This document shows positions 17,351-25,732 of a stretch of DNA of 51,356 nt, piece by piece. The DNA is from Xenococcaceae cyanobacterium MO_167.B52. GTDB taxonomy: Bacteria; Cyanobacteriota; Cyanobacteriia; Cyanobacteriales; Xenococcaceae. The stretch is from contig JASJDB010000001.1 in assembly GCA_030065315.1 (NCBI GenBank), forward strand, positions 1-51,356. The letters run 5' to 3'. Within the stretch, counting starts at the first letter, position 1. Each line of letters opens with the position of its first letter. The position numbers were made by a program, and so were the translations under genes. The notes beneath the pieces were generated by a model. It searched no databases. It was not told where the DNA came from and saw only the letters and a program-made list of their open reading frames with translations.

Positions 17351-18574
17351 CTAAATTGTGATTTCACTAGAGCCAAAATTCTGGGAAGTGTGGTTAGAGG
17401 ATAAACTGGAATCACTTATTCTTTGACTTTGTCTTAAAGCAGTGATAGTGGAAATTACAGCTTTTCCTACCGTCTCAATCTCCGCCATAGTATTAAATCT
17501 ACCAATACCAAAACGTACAGAAGCATAAGCTAGTTTCTTCGACCTTCCTAATCCAGTTAAAACATGGGAAGGAGCAATTTTAGTAGAAGAGCAGGCTGAA
17601 CCCGAAGATACGGCTACTGTGGATTTTAAACCCAATAGTAGTGCAGAGCCATCCACACTTTCTACACTAACATTGAGATTTCCCGATAATCTTTGGGTGG
17701 GATGTCCATTCAGCACTATTCCTTCTAGTTGCTGTAGTATTGACCAAAGTTTTGCTCTCAATTGCCCAATATTTTGATTTTCCTTAATCATGTTCTCAAT
17801 GCCTATTTCTACAGCTTTAGCAAAACCCACAATCTGGGGTGTATAAAGCGTTCCTGAACGTCTGTTCTTTTCTTGTCCTCCTCCATGTAATTGGGGAGCT
17901 AATTTAACTCTGGGGTTACGACGACGGACATACAAGGCACCAATTCCCTTTGGTCCATAGACTTTGTGAGCTGTTAAAGACATCAAGTCTATATTCATTT
18001 GTGCCACATCTAGAGGAATTTTTGCGATCGCCTGTGCCGCATCGGTATGAAACAAAACTTGATGATTATGACAAATTTCGCCGATTTCTTTTAGAGGTTG
18101 TAGGACTCCAATTTCATTATTGGCTGCCATGATCGAAACTAGAATAGTATCAGGGCGAATGGCTGCTTCTAATACCTCTAAATCAATTAATCCATCAGGC
18201 TTTACTGGTAAATAAGTAATCTCAAAACCTAGAGTTTGTAAATATTGACAAGGATCGAGAACTGCTCTATGTTCGGTCACTACAGTGATAATATGTTTTC
18301 CTTGGCTAAAATAAGCTTCTGCTACTCCTTTAATTGCTAAATTATTCGCTTCGGTTGCTCCACTGGTAAATACTATTTCTTCTGGTGTAGCATTGATCGC
18401 CTGAGCAATAATTTCTCGTCCTTGCTTGATTGCCATTTCTGCTTCCCAGCCATATTGATGAAGACTAGAAGGATTGCCAAAATACTCAGTAAAATAGGGC
18501 AGCATCGCTTCTAATACCCTTGGATCTACGGGAGTAGTAGCATGACAATCTAGATATATGGGACGGTGGGACAT
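17351..18574 (-). CDS. Cysteine desulfurase (IscS/NifS class)
   Basis: 407-residue PLP enzyme that releases sulfur from cysteine as a persulfide for Fe-S clusters and thiolated cofactors. The N-terminus YLDCHATTPVDPRV is characteristic. The PLP lysine sits in SLTAHKVYGPKG, and the persulfide cysteine in SSGSACSSTKIAPSHVL belongs to the class I active-site loop. The roughly 30 C-terminal residues are a Ser/Gln-rich extension of low similarity. It is likely the housekeeping IscS/NifS-type enzyme; no Fe-S scaffold gene is adjacent. Upstream DNA holds TTAGGTA heptamers shared with divergent folK. Confidence 0.94.
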   Translation of the reverse strand: MSHRPIYLDCHATTPVDPRVLEAMLPYFTEYFGNPSSLHQYGWEAEMAIKQGREIIAQAINATPEEIVFTSGATEANNLAIKGVAEAYFSQGKHIITVVTEHRAVLDPCQYLQTLGFEITYLPVKPDGLIDLEVLEAAIRPDTILVSIMAANNEIGVLQPLKEIGEICHNHQVLFHTDAAQAIAKIPLDVAQMNIDLMSLTAHKVYGPKGIGALYVRRRNPRVKLAPQLHGGGQEKNRRSGTLYTPQIVGFAKAVEIGIENMIKENQNIGQLRAKLWSILQQLEGIVLNGHPTQRLSGNLNVSVESVDGSALLLGLKSTVAVSSGSACSSTKIAPSHVLTGLGRSKKLAYASVRFGIGRFNTMAEIETVGKAVISTITALRQSQRISDSSLSSNHTSQNFGSSEITI

Positions 18575-18584
18575 GAGAGATTGT

Positions 18585-18632
18585 TAGTTAGGTATTAGGT
18601 ATTAGGTATTAGGTATTAGGTATTAGGTAGTG
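18585..18632 (+). repeat. TTAGGTA heptamer tandem repeat
   Basis: Six or so units of TTAGGTA lie between divergent cysteine desulfurase and folK, in the position where both promoters would be expected. A second degenerate block of the same heptamer follows folK (about 19170-19238), partly in inverted orientation. Confidence 0.9.
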
Positions 18633-18665
18633 GGTGATTGAGCGAGAACTGGTAAATGATGAATT

Positions 18666-19145
18666 ATGAATAAAGTAGTGATCGCGTTAGGTAGTAATTT
18701 GGGAGATTCTCGCCAAACCTTAGAAGATGCTTTAATTGCTCTGAATCAGATTCCAGGGATTAAGGTTCTTAAAACTTCTGGCTGGTATCAAACAAAACCA
18801 GTAGGACCTCCCCAAGCTGATTATCTTAATGGCTGTGCGATTCTAGAAGTGCAGCAAACTCCAGAAGAATTACTAAGCTTACTACAAGCTACAGAGTTGC
18901 AGTTTGGTAGAGTTAGGGGCGAAAAATGGGCGGCGAGAACCTTGGACTTAGATATTATTTTATATGAAGATTTAATACTAGATCATCCCCTGCTTAAGAT
19001 TCCCCATCCTCTTTTTACAGAACGCGCTTTTGTCCTAGTTCCTCTGGCAGAAATAGCAGGAGATTGGGTCGATCCTCGTTCTGAAAATGCGATCGCGAAA
19101 TTGGCTCAAAATGTCGATTGTTCGGGAGTCAAAAAAATTATTTAA
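18666..19145 (+). CDS. folK: 6-hydroxymethyl-7,8-dihydropterin pyrophosphokinase
   Basis: 159-residue HPPK transfers pyrophosphate from ATP to the pterin in folate synthesis. Seen: the N-terminal VIALGSNLGDS, the substrate loop SGWYQTKPVGPPQADYLNGC, and the metal/ATP motif WAARTLDLDIILY, followed by IPHPLFTERAFVLVPLAEIA. All are typical, and the length is that of a single-domain HPPK. No other folate gene is adjacent. Confidence 0.96.
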   Translation: MNKVVIALGSNLGDSRQTLEDALIALNQIPGIKVLKTSGWYQTKPVGPPQADYLNGCAILEVQQTPEELLSLLQATELQFGRVRGEKWAARTLDLDIILYEDLILDHPLLKIPHPLFTERAFVLVPLAEIAGDWVDPRSENAIAKLAQNVDCSGVKKII

Positions 19146-19169
19146 GTATTATCGTTCCTAGCTCTGAAG

Positions 19170-19240
19170 GGGTTAGGTATTAGTTATTAGATATTAGGTG
19201 TGATTAACCTAAAACCTAACTCCTAACCCCTAATACCTTC
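19170..19240 (+). repeat. Degenerate TTAGGTA-type heptamers with inverted copy
   Basis: A + strand block (TTAGGTATTAGTTATTAG) is followed by a reverse-oriented block (CCTAACTCCTAACCCCTAAT). It can fold back on itself between convergent folK and the carboxypeptidase gene and might serve as a bidirectional terminator. Confidence 0.6.
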
Positions 19241-19245
19241 CTCAA

Positions 19246-20139
19246 TTAACGAGACTTGGGACAAGAAGTAATAGTGCTAAGGCGTAACGCGATTTCATCT
19301 AAAGCACTAACTAAAGCTTGATCTGAGCTATTACGCGACTTATTTGCGATCGCACTAAAAACCACAGTACCATATCGAGGACTTTCTACATACCCAGATA
19401 AAGCCCTAACTCCCCTGAGAGTTCCTGTTTTGGCTCTTACTGTTCCTTCAGCAGAAGTATAGCGCAAGCGGTTTTTAAGGGTGCCTGTTTGTCCTGCTAC
19501 TGGTAAAGAAGCTAAAAATATTTCTTTACCCCTTGCTGAATACATCGCTCTTAAGGTATTTACTAAAGTTCTAGGGGTGGCTAAATTATTGCGAGATAGT
19601 CCAGAACCATCTGCCATTCTATAGCCCTTAGAATCAACTCCAATAGTACTGAGAAGACTTTTCACCGAACCATAGCCCCCAAGGTAGCGTAGCAAAACAT
19701 TAGCATAAGAATTATTACTCCGAAGATTGGTAGTTATAATCCAATCTCGGATTGAGAGAGAACGAATTTTTCCTTGAGGGTTGAGTTTTTGTAGTGCAGC
19801 AGCAGTGACTAATAGTTTAATATTAGAAGCAGGAATCATATACGAGTCAGGACTTCTGGTATATATAGTCGAACCATCCAAAGACTGTACCAAAATTGCC
19901 CATTTACTCCCTCTCAGTGTAGGACGTTCGAGAATCTTATTAATTACTGAGGGTATATCGCTGGAACAAATACCTGCTCGTGTAGTTTCTGGAGGAGGTA
20001 CAAAAATTTCGATAACTTGGTTTTTATTGCTGTTTTTTCCAACAGGATCAGCATCAACTTTTTTGACCCCCATAATAGAAGTCAGGCTTAGGCTGATAGT
20101 AAACACAGCGACAGAAAATCCGAAACGAAGGAAGTTCAT
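19246..20139 (-). CDS. D-alanyl-D-alanine carboxypeptidase, PBP4/DacB family
   Basis: 297 residues with an N-terminal signal peptide (about 1-30, hydrophobic core VAVFTISLSLTSI), so the enzyme is periplasmic. The three active-site motifs of penicillin-binding hydrolases are present: SNIK (Ser105, Lys108), SGLSRNN (SxN motif) and AKTGTLRG (KTG). It trims or cleaves peptidoglycan peptides. PBP4-type S13 peptidases are usually 450-500 residues, so the large inserted domain between the first two motifs is missing. Short versions of this kind are known in cyanobacteria. Confidence 0.92.
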   Translation of the reverse strand: MNFLRFGFSVAVFTISLSLTSIMGVKKVDADPVGKNSNKNQVIEIFVPPPETTRAGICSSDIPSVINKILERPTLRGSKWAILVQSLDGSTIYTRSPDSYMIPASNIKLLVTAAALQKLNPQGKIRSLSIRDWIITTNLRSNNSYANVLLRYLGGYGSVKSLLSTIGVDSKGYRMADGSGLSRNNLATPRTLVNTLRAMYSARGKEIFLASLPVAGQTGTLKNRLRYTSAEGTVRAKTGTLRGVRALSGYVESPRYGTVVFSAIANKSRNSSDQALVSALDEIALRLSTITSCPKSR

Positions 20140-20366
20140 TAATTGATGGCGAGTAGAGATTTACGAGGATGGCAAGTGTCTGGTTGGTAAATTCACCCTA
20201 AAGATAAATTTCTAGACAACAGCAAATTGAAATGGATTTTGTTATTACTCGACCCATCCAAAGAATAATCAGGCTGATTTACTTAGATATCTATAAGCTG
20301 TTAAACAAGCCAACCAATTTCTACACGATTTAACTTTTATAGTCAAGATAAATGTAATTTTTCTTT

Positions 20367-21659
20367 ATGATTCAATCACTCAACTCCCAATATTATGTTT
20401 TGCGGACTGTCTCAACTTTGCTTCTTACGTTGATTAGTGTTGGCTTATTATCTGGATGTGAATTTGCTTCTAAACAAGAATCCCTCTTAGCACGAGAATC
20501 CCAGTTTCAATTCTCAAACAGAAAATCCCTGACCAAGGTAGATGTAGCGATCGCATCTGCGACAAATTTAGGCACTACACTGGGATATATCGGAACAACT
20601 CAACCAATCACTGAATTATCCGTGCGATCGCAAGTTTCAGGGACTTTAGTGAGTTTATTCGTAGAAATAGGCGATCCAGTCACAAAAGGTCAAGTTGTAG
20701 GTCAAATTGACGATAGCTTATTACTCGCTGTAGTTAATCAAGAGCAAGCAGAATTAGCGAGTTTAGAATCAGAATTGACTAGAGCTAAAATCGAAGTTAA
20801 AAACGCCCAAATTAGAGTTGAATCCGCTCTTATTCAATTAGAGCAAGCTCGCAACGATCGAGAAAGATATCAAGACTTAGCTCAACAAGGTTTAATTCCT
20901 CAAAAAGAAGCAGAATCTTTTGCTACAGCAGCTAAAGTAGCCAAAAAAACCCTACTTTTAGCCCAAGAATCGGTTAATATCGCTCAACAAGCTGTTACTT
21001 CTGCAACTAGTAGAGTAGCAGTACAAAAATCTGTAGTAGCAGAGTCTATTCAAAGACAAGCTTATACGAATTTAATAGCTGAAACTCAAGGTATTGTGAC
21101 TCAAAAAGTCAATGAAAAAGGAAATTTGGTTAGAGAAGGGGAAGAAGTTCTTAAAATTGGTAATTTTGAGCAAATTAAAGTTGCAGTACTTGTGTCTGAA
21201 TTAGACTTAGCTAATGTAGCTGTAGGAAAAACTGTAGAAGTAAAATTAGACGCTTTTCCCAACAAAATCCTTATAGGTCAAGTGAGCCGTATTGCTCCAG
21301 TAGCAAACATCGCAACCAGACAAATTCCCCTCGAAATCCTAATTTCTAACCCTAATAACCTGATTAAAGGCGGTTTACTAGCAAGAGTCAATTTTATCCC
21401 TTCTGAAATTTCTCAGCTAACCATTCCTGAATTTGCCATCGTTCAAGAAGCAGGAAACAACTATGTTTTTGTAGTTTCTGAAGAAAATACTACAACTAGA
21501 GAAGCTAGAGTTACCAAGCGTGAGGTTCAGTTAGGCAATATTTCCAATCAACAAGTTATGATTGTCAAAGGCATTAAATCAGGAGAAAAAATAGTTATCC
21601 GTAGCAGTAAACCCCTAACTGATGGGGAAACAGTTGGCTTAAGCATCCTCTCGGAGTGA
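20367..21659 (+). CDS. RND-type efflux periplasmic adaptor (HlyD/AcrA family), lipoprotein
   Basis: 430 residues. A lipoprotein signal ends at GLLSGCE, making Cys31 the lipidated residue. The biotinyl-lipoyl half (QVSGTLVSLFVEIGDPVTKGQVVGQID) is followed by a long coiled-coil hairpin (about 125-225), then the second half-lipoyl and beta-barrel domains and a C-terminal barrel (VMIVKGIKSGEKIVIRSSKPLTDG). It bridges an inner-membrane transporter to an outer-membrane channel. No transporter gene is adjacent. HIP1 sites are present, and upstream DNA holds a plausible leader with no clear operator. Confidence 0.92.
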   Translation: MIQSLNSQYYVLRTVSTLLLTLISVGLLSGCEFASKQESLLARESQFQFSNRKSLTKVDVAIASATNLGTTLGYIGTTQPITELSVRSQVSGTLVSLFVEIGDPVTKGQVVGQIDDSLLLAVVNQEQAELASLESELTRAKIEVKNAQIRVESALIQLEQARNDRERYQDLAQQGLIPQKEAESFATAAKVAKKTLLLAQESVNIAQQAVTSATSRVAVQKSVVAESIQRQAYTNLIAETQGIVTQKVNEKGNLVREGEEVLKIGNFEQIKVAVLVSELDLANVAVGKTVEVKLDAFPNKILIGQVSRIAPVANIATRQIPLEILISNPNNLIKGGLLARVNFIPSEISQLTIPEFAIVQEAGNNYVFVVSEENTTTREARVTKREVQLGNISNQQVMIVKGIKSGEKIVIRSSKPLTDGETVGLSILSE

Positions 21660-21705
21660 CAAAACTAGTGCTTTGTCAAGGTTAATTTGAGGGCTAAGTT
21701 TTACG

Positions 21706-21782
21706 AAGTCAGAAGTCAGAAGTCAGAAGTCAGTCCTAAAGGATTAGCTGGCGCGTCAAGTCAGAAGTCAGAAGTCAGAAGG
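21706..21782 (+). repeat. AGTCAGA heptamers with an inserted 24-bp element
   Basis: Tandem AGTCAGA units are interrupted at 21734-21757 by a 24-base element beginning TCCTAAAGGATT. The flanks are AAGTCAG on both sides. The same arrangement recurs at 33038-33102. Confidence 0.85.
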
Positions 21783-21797
21783 ATGTGGTAACTAAAA

Positions 21798-21892
21798 TTT
21801 TCTCCCTTGTCTCCCTTGTTATCCGAAGGTGTCCCACAAGGGGATACCGCTTCGCATATATCCTTTAGGGCTTCCTTGTCCCCCTTGTCTAA
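21798..21892 (+). repeat. CCCTTGT-type repeats with nested CCTTTAGG element
   Basis: Short units of CTCCCTTGT and TTCCTTGTCC are interrupted by GGATACCGCTTCGCATATA followed by TCCTTTAGGGC (about 21841-21871), another copy of the dispersed small element. Open frames crossing this stretch are not conserved-looking. Confidence 0.7.
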
Positions 21893-21929
21893 TTTCTCCG
21901 TCAAAATCTCAAAACCATACACTTGTAAG

Positions 21930-22241
21930 CTATTCCCTTTCTCCTTCAGTGGATTTGGGTTGTATTTGCTCTGCTTCGGGGCAATCATCAGAGATAGGAA
22001 TTTCTGAATTGACTTTAGAAACAGAAGCGAGTTTCCTCATGACAGAGCCAATGCTATCGAGACGTACCATTTCTTCCCAGGAACTAATTTCGTCATCCTC
22101 TTCAGTTTCATAACGGATCGTCACTAGATCACCTTCAAAGTCAACGATTTGACCGTTATCAATCCACCTTTGTTGATCCCGCAAGAAAATGCAAACCTCA
22201 CGACCCTCTTGATAAAGTTGATAAATCTTGCGGTGTAGCAT
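21930..22241 (-). CDS. Conserved cyanobacterial protein, DUF6679-like
   Basis: 103 residues. The first 80 residues (MLHRKIYQLYQEGREVCIFL, then QQRWIDNGQIVDFEGDLV and EISSWEEMVRLDSIG) resemble a small protein conserved across cyanobacteria that I associate with DUF6679. It forms a beta-rich domain with alternating acidic residues and no membrane segment. Function is unknown. The tail (about 80-103) is Pro/Glu-rich and variable. The gene stands alone and ends next to a repeat block. Confidence 0.82.
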   Translation of the reverse strand: MLHRKIYQLYQEGREVCIFLRDQQRWIDNGQIVDFEGDLVTIRYETEEDDEISSWEEMVRLDSIGSVMRKLASVSKVNSEIPISDDCPEAEQIQPKSTEGERE

Positions 22242-22746
22242 CGCTTTCTCCTATACAAATAACCCCTATTTTAGTGATTACCTTGAATCTTATAACCTTA
22301 TTGTGACATAAACTGAAGGATGAAAGACAATTGTTTTTCTTGATTAATCATTAATTATCGATTTTAGGGGAATTGATTATTTATTTTTCATCTTTTATGG
22401 CTTGGTATAATCACTTAAATAAAATCTATCAGAAAATCACCTTAAGTATTTTCTGTGATGAAGACCAAAAATTCCCCTTTAAATTTACTCTTTAATAATA
22501 GTGAACTACAAGGTAAAGCAGAACTGGGAAATGACGCTGACTAAATAGTTTGGATACTTCCTCTCTAATTTATGGTCATTAATAACTTATTGCTATTAAT
22601 CCCAGCAGCTAAACATACAAGATATCGTCATTGATTCAACCCAATGTTAATTTTTCAACCGATGGCTTGGCATCGGAAAATTTAACTAAATTGGTAAGAG
22701 GATAATAATAAGTTTTGTCTTACCGAACCCAGGCTTTTAAATAGTT
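22242..22746. other. Intergenic region between divergent genes
   Basis: AT-rich region with no gene. It includes an inverted repeat CCGATG/CATCGG at about 22660-22677 flanked by A/T arms and a TATAAT-like motif near 22406. Either could belong to the promoter of the DUF6679-like gene or of the dehydrogenase, but a matching -35 is not evident. Confidence 0.4.
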
Positions 22747-22770
22747 ATGCAGAAAATAAAACAGTCACAT

Positions 22771-23916
22771 ATGAATCAGCCAAAAATTACAAATTATGCA
22801 CCATTATTAGTTGCTCCTGCTCAAGTTTTACGGGGTGAAAATATCTTGAGTCAATTGGGGGATGCAATCACGAACGCAAAATTGGGAAAAAGACCTCTCG
22901 TAGTAGGGGGAAATAAAACTTTAGAGATCATTCATCCCTATCTAGAACAAACAGTTAAGAAATATCAATTAAAAACTACTCAAGCTAGTTATCTGCCTGA
23001 TTGTACAGAATCTTCTTTAAGTAGGTTAAAAGAACTTGCTGCCAGTCATCAAGCAGATTTGATTATTGGTGTGGGTGGAGGAAAAGCTCTTGATACAGCT
23101 AAATTATTAGCTCACCAGTGTCATTTGCCAATTGTTACTATCCCTACTTCTGGTGCTACTTGTTCCGCTTGGACAGCACTATCAAATATTTATTCTGAAG
23201 CTTCTGCTTTCCAATATGATGTAGCTTTAAATCGTTGTCCTGATTTGCTTATCTTAGACTATAGTTTAGTCCGTACTGCGCCTCAAAGAACTTTAGTTGC
23301 TGGTATTGGAGATGCGATCGCAAAATGGTATGAAGCTTCGGTTAGTAGTGGTAACTCCACGGCAACTTTAACTATCGCAGCGGTACAACAAGCTAGAGTG
23401 TTACGAGATATTTTGTTCCAAAAAGCAGCAACAGCTTTAGAAAATAATCAGAGTGATGATTGGCGAGAAGTAGTAGATGCTACTGTGTTATTAGCTGGTG
23501 TGATCGGAGGGATTGGGGGAGCAAATTGTCGAACAGTCGCTGCTCATGCTGTTCACAATGGGTTAACTCATATTCCGTCAGCTCACCAAGCATTACATGG
23601 AGAAAAGGTAGCTTACGGAATTTTAGTTCAATTACGTCTAGAAGAAATGCTCCAAGGCAATCAACTCGCGGTTTCAGCTCGAAAACAGTTACTAGAATTT
23701 TATACGAGTATTGGTTTACCTAAGACCCTAGAAGATTTAGGATTAGGCAATATTAGTCTTTGCCAACTCCGTCAATCTGCGGAAGTTGCTTGTCAAGCTA
23801 ATTCTGATATTCACCGTCTACCTTTTGTGGTATCTCCTGAACAGCTGATGGCTGCAATGGTTTCAACTACGGAATTATCAGATTCCCTTTCAGCAAAAGC
23901 CATCCCAGAGTCATAA
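22771..23916 (+). CDS. GldA-like iron-containing alcohol/glycerol dehydrogenase
   Basis: About 381 residues from the second ATG; an upstream ATG at 22747 adds eight residues. The NAD-binding loop is VGGGKALDTAKLL, and metal ligands are expected at Asp in GDAIAKWYEAS and at His residues in HAVHNGLTHIP and ALHGEKVAYGIL. Fold and motifs are those of the dehydroquinate-synthase-like glycerol dehydrogenase family; many annotated members use other polyols or aldehydes. It is monocistronic. The 3' end overlaps a convergent protease gene by 50 bases. Confidence 0.9.
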   Translation: MNQPKITNYAPLLVAPAQVLRGENILSQLGDAITNAKLGKRPLVVGGNKTLEIIHPYLEQTVKKYQLKTTQASYLPDCTESSLSRLKELAASHQADLIIGVGGGKALDTAKLLAHQCHLPIVTIPTSGATCSAWTALSNIYSEASAFQYDVALNRCPDLLILDYSLVRTAPQRTLVAGIGDAIAKWYEASVSSGNSTATLTIAAVQQARVLRDILFQKAATALENNQSDDWREVVDATVLLAGVIGGIGGANCRTVAAHAVHNGLTHIPSAHQALHGEKVAYGILVQLRLEEMLQGNQLAVSARKQLLEFYTSIGLPKTLEDLGLGNISLCQLRQSAEVACQANSDIHRLPFVVSPEQLMAAMVSTTELSDSLSAKAIPES

Positions 23917-24679
23917 GTAAACATAGAATACCTGCTACACCTGCTAGAGGCTCCTGGTTAATTCCTGTAAGCCAGGGTTTTCCAGGCTGGGAGTAAGTTA
24001 GTATTTGAGCAGAATCAATACAAGATAAACCCCAAATCCAGCCTGTATGTAATCCCCAGGCTAAACCCAGGCTGCCATTATCTGCTAATACCGCACCTAC
24101 TAAAACTATTCCCATTAGCCATAAACCAGGTATTTGGGGCAGAGTAGTTTTTCTTTCCCAAACCAGATGTAATAGGGCAAAGATTAAGCTAGAAATTATT
24201 GCTGCTGACCAATAAGGATAATCTCTACCTAGTTCTTGAACAAGAAAACCGCGAAATACTATCTCTTCTACCATCGCTATTGCTAACCCCAAAACTAAAA
24301 TTGATGGAGCAACAGTTAATAGTTTTTGACTGTTTTCCCAATGCCAATCTACTAATCCCAAAATTGACTCTAAGAAAAATACAATCATTAATGTGATTAA
24401 CCCTAACACCAACCCCCTGAACAGAGAAATAAAAATTTCTCCAGTTAGACCAAGTTCGGCAAAAGACAGTCCTTGCTGCCTAATTAATAACCAGATAATT
24501 AGGGGAGCTAGGGGATAAAGGGAGACGATGAAAAGTATTTTTTGTTTTACAGTCAAAGGATTAACCATTTGATAGTTAATCAATTTGGCTAAAGGCAGAG
24601 CGATAGGTAGCCAAGCAATGACCCAAGCCACAAAAAAAATAACTATTGTAAGAGAGGGTGAAAACATCATCTGAGTCAT
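23867..24679 (-). CDS. CPBP-family intramembrane metalloprotease
   Basis: 270 residues with about eight membrane helices. The signature EEIVFRGFLVQEL (Glu138, Glu139, Arg143) and FALLHLVWERK with the conserved His identify the CAAX protease/bacteriocin-processing (CPBP) family, which cleaves or modifies proteins in the membrane. Members act in maturation, immunity or stress; the substrate is unknown here. The last 17 codons lie inside the convergent dehydrogenase gene. It is separated by 62 bases from cyAbrB, which reads the same way. Confidence 0.92.
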   Translation of the reverse strand: MTQMMFSPSLTIVIFFVAWVIAWLPIALPLAKLINYQMVNPLTVKQKILFIVSLYPLAPLIIWLLIRQQGLSFAELGLTGEIFISLFRGLVLGLITLMIVFFLESILGLVDWHWENSQKLLTVAPSILVLGLAIAMVEEIVFRGFLVQELGRDYPYWSAAIISSLIFALLHLVWERKTTLPQIPGLWLMGIVLVGAVLADNGSLGLAWGLHTGWIWGLSCIDSAQILTYSQPGKPWLTGINQEPLAGVAGILCLLMTLGWLLLKGNLIIP

Positions 24680-24741
24680 AAACCATAAATCACCTTTGCA
24701 TTCAAAGGCGATTTACTTGAACAAAAATCCTCGTTTAAGAA

Positions 24742-25134
24742 CTAGCTTTCATCATCAGGATCGTCATCACTATCAATCTGTTTGAGGTGAATATGTTTGT
24801 AACCTAATTTAATTTCAAACTTATCTCCTTCTTTCAATCCCATAGCTTGAGTATAGGTAGAACCTATAACAATTTGACCATTTTTATGAACACTGACTTT
24901 ATAAGTAGGTTCTCTACCTCGTCCATCTTTTGCTCCTTCTGGATCGAGAGGGACACCTTTTGCAGCTAGAACTGCATCGTAGAAATCAGTCAAATTGACT
25001 CTGGTTTGATTATCTTTTGTAGTAGTGTAATATCCGCAGCGTTTTGCTGTTTCTCGTCTGGGTAAGTGAGAAAGCTCTTTTACTTTTTGAAGTAATGCCT
25101 TTCCTGTTAAAGGACTAGTGGCGGTTTCGGTCAT
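24742..25134 (-). CDS. AbrB-like cyanobacterial transcriptional regulator
   Basis: 130 residues. The N-terminal half (LTGKALLQKVKELSHLPRR, GYYTTTKDNQTRVNLTDFYD) and C-terminal AbrB-type swapped-hairpin segment (VSVHKNGQIVIGSTYTQAMG, FEIKLGYKHIHLKQI) are those of cyAbrB proteins. In bacilli the AbrB fold is N-terminal, whereas cyanobacteria have it at the C-terminus as here. The sequence most resembles the clade containing Synechocystis Sll0822 (cyAbrB2), a global regulator of nitrogen and carbon uptake. That paralogue assignment is from memory. It has a 600-base upstream region before the next gene. Confidence 0.93.
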   Translation of the reverse strand: MTETATSPLTGKALLQKVKELSHLPRRETAKRCGYYTTTKDNQTRVNLTDFYDAVLAAKGVPLDPEGAKDGRGREPTYKVSVHKNGQIVIGSTYTQAMGLKEGDKFEIKLGYKHIHLKQIDSDDDPDDES

Positions 25135-25732
25135 AATTTTCTAAATATTTTCCTGACTTTTTCGTTTTTGTCAACTTAATAATTAAACCATAATTGACAT
25201 TATAAAAAATATACCTCTAAATATCTAAATTGTCACAATTTTTTTTGGGAATTAGGATTTTTTTAAGAATAGGGTGGGGTGAGATTTCATATTAGACTTA
25301 TGGTCAGCAAAATTAGCAAAGTTTTAAAATTTTATCTCTTTAGATCAGAAAATAAAAGAAGCAGGGGAAAATTTCTAGCGGGAACTTTGATCAGAAGATT
25401 AGGTATGATTGGCAAAAAATAAATATTTTGTAATAGGATTTAATACTGGCATCACTGATTAGCAAACTTATAAGTAGTAGAGTATGGTTTAGGCGAGAGT
25501 ATTAATCTGATGTCAGTATTCAGGTCAGAGTGACCTCCTTATACTAGTTTAAAGCTTAAAATTTACAAACTATAGCTGGTTAGATTAATTAATCAGTCTT
25601 ACGTAACACAAGAGAGCGTAATTATAATTGCCAAGTTAAACTAGCAACTAGACAGCTAAACTGTGTTTCTTACAAGATTATGTAGGTTAAATTGAGAGCT
25701 AATTATTTTTTTATACTTTAGTTTTATTTATA
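25135..25732. other. Long divergent intergenic region, nothing recognised
   Basis: About 600 bases between divergent cyAbrB and the REC-GGDEF-EAL gene. It is AT-rich, with no open frame above 30 codons that looks real, no tRNA and no long hairpin. It must carry both promoters. Confidence 0.45.

Noticed and set aside
21761-22113. Several overlapping frames in the repeat block and antisense of the DUF6679-like gene
   Set aside because: They are composed of repeat DNA or shadow a recognised gene.
22660-22680. CCGATG/CATCGG hairpin as a terminator
   Set aside because: No T-tract follows and no upstream gene on the + strand needs one.
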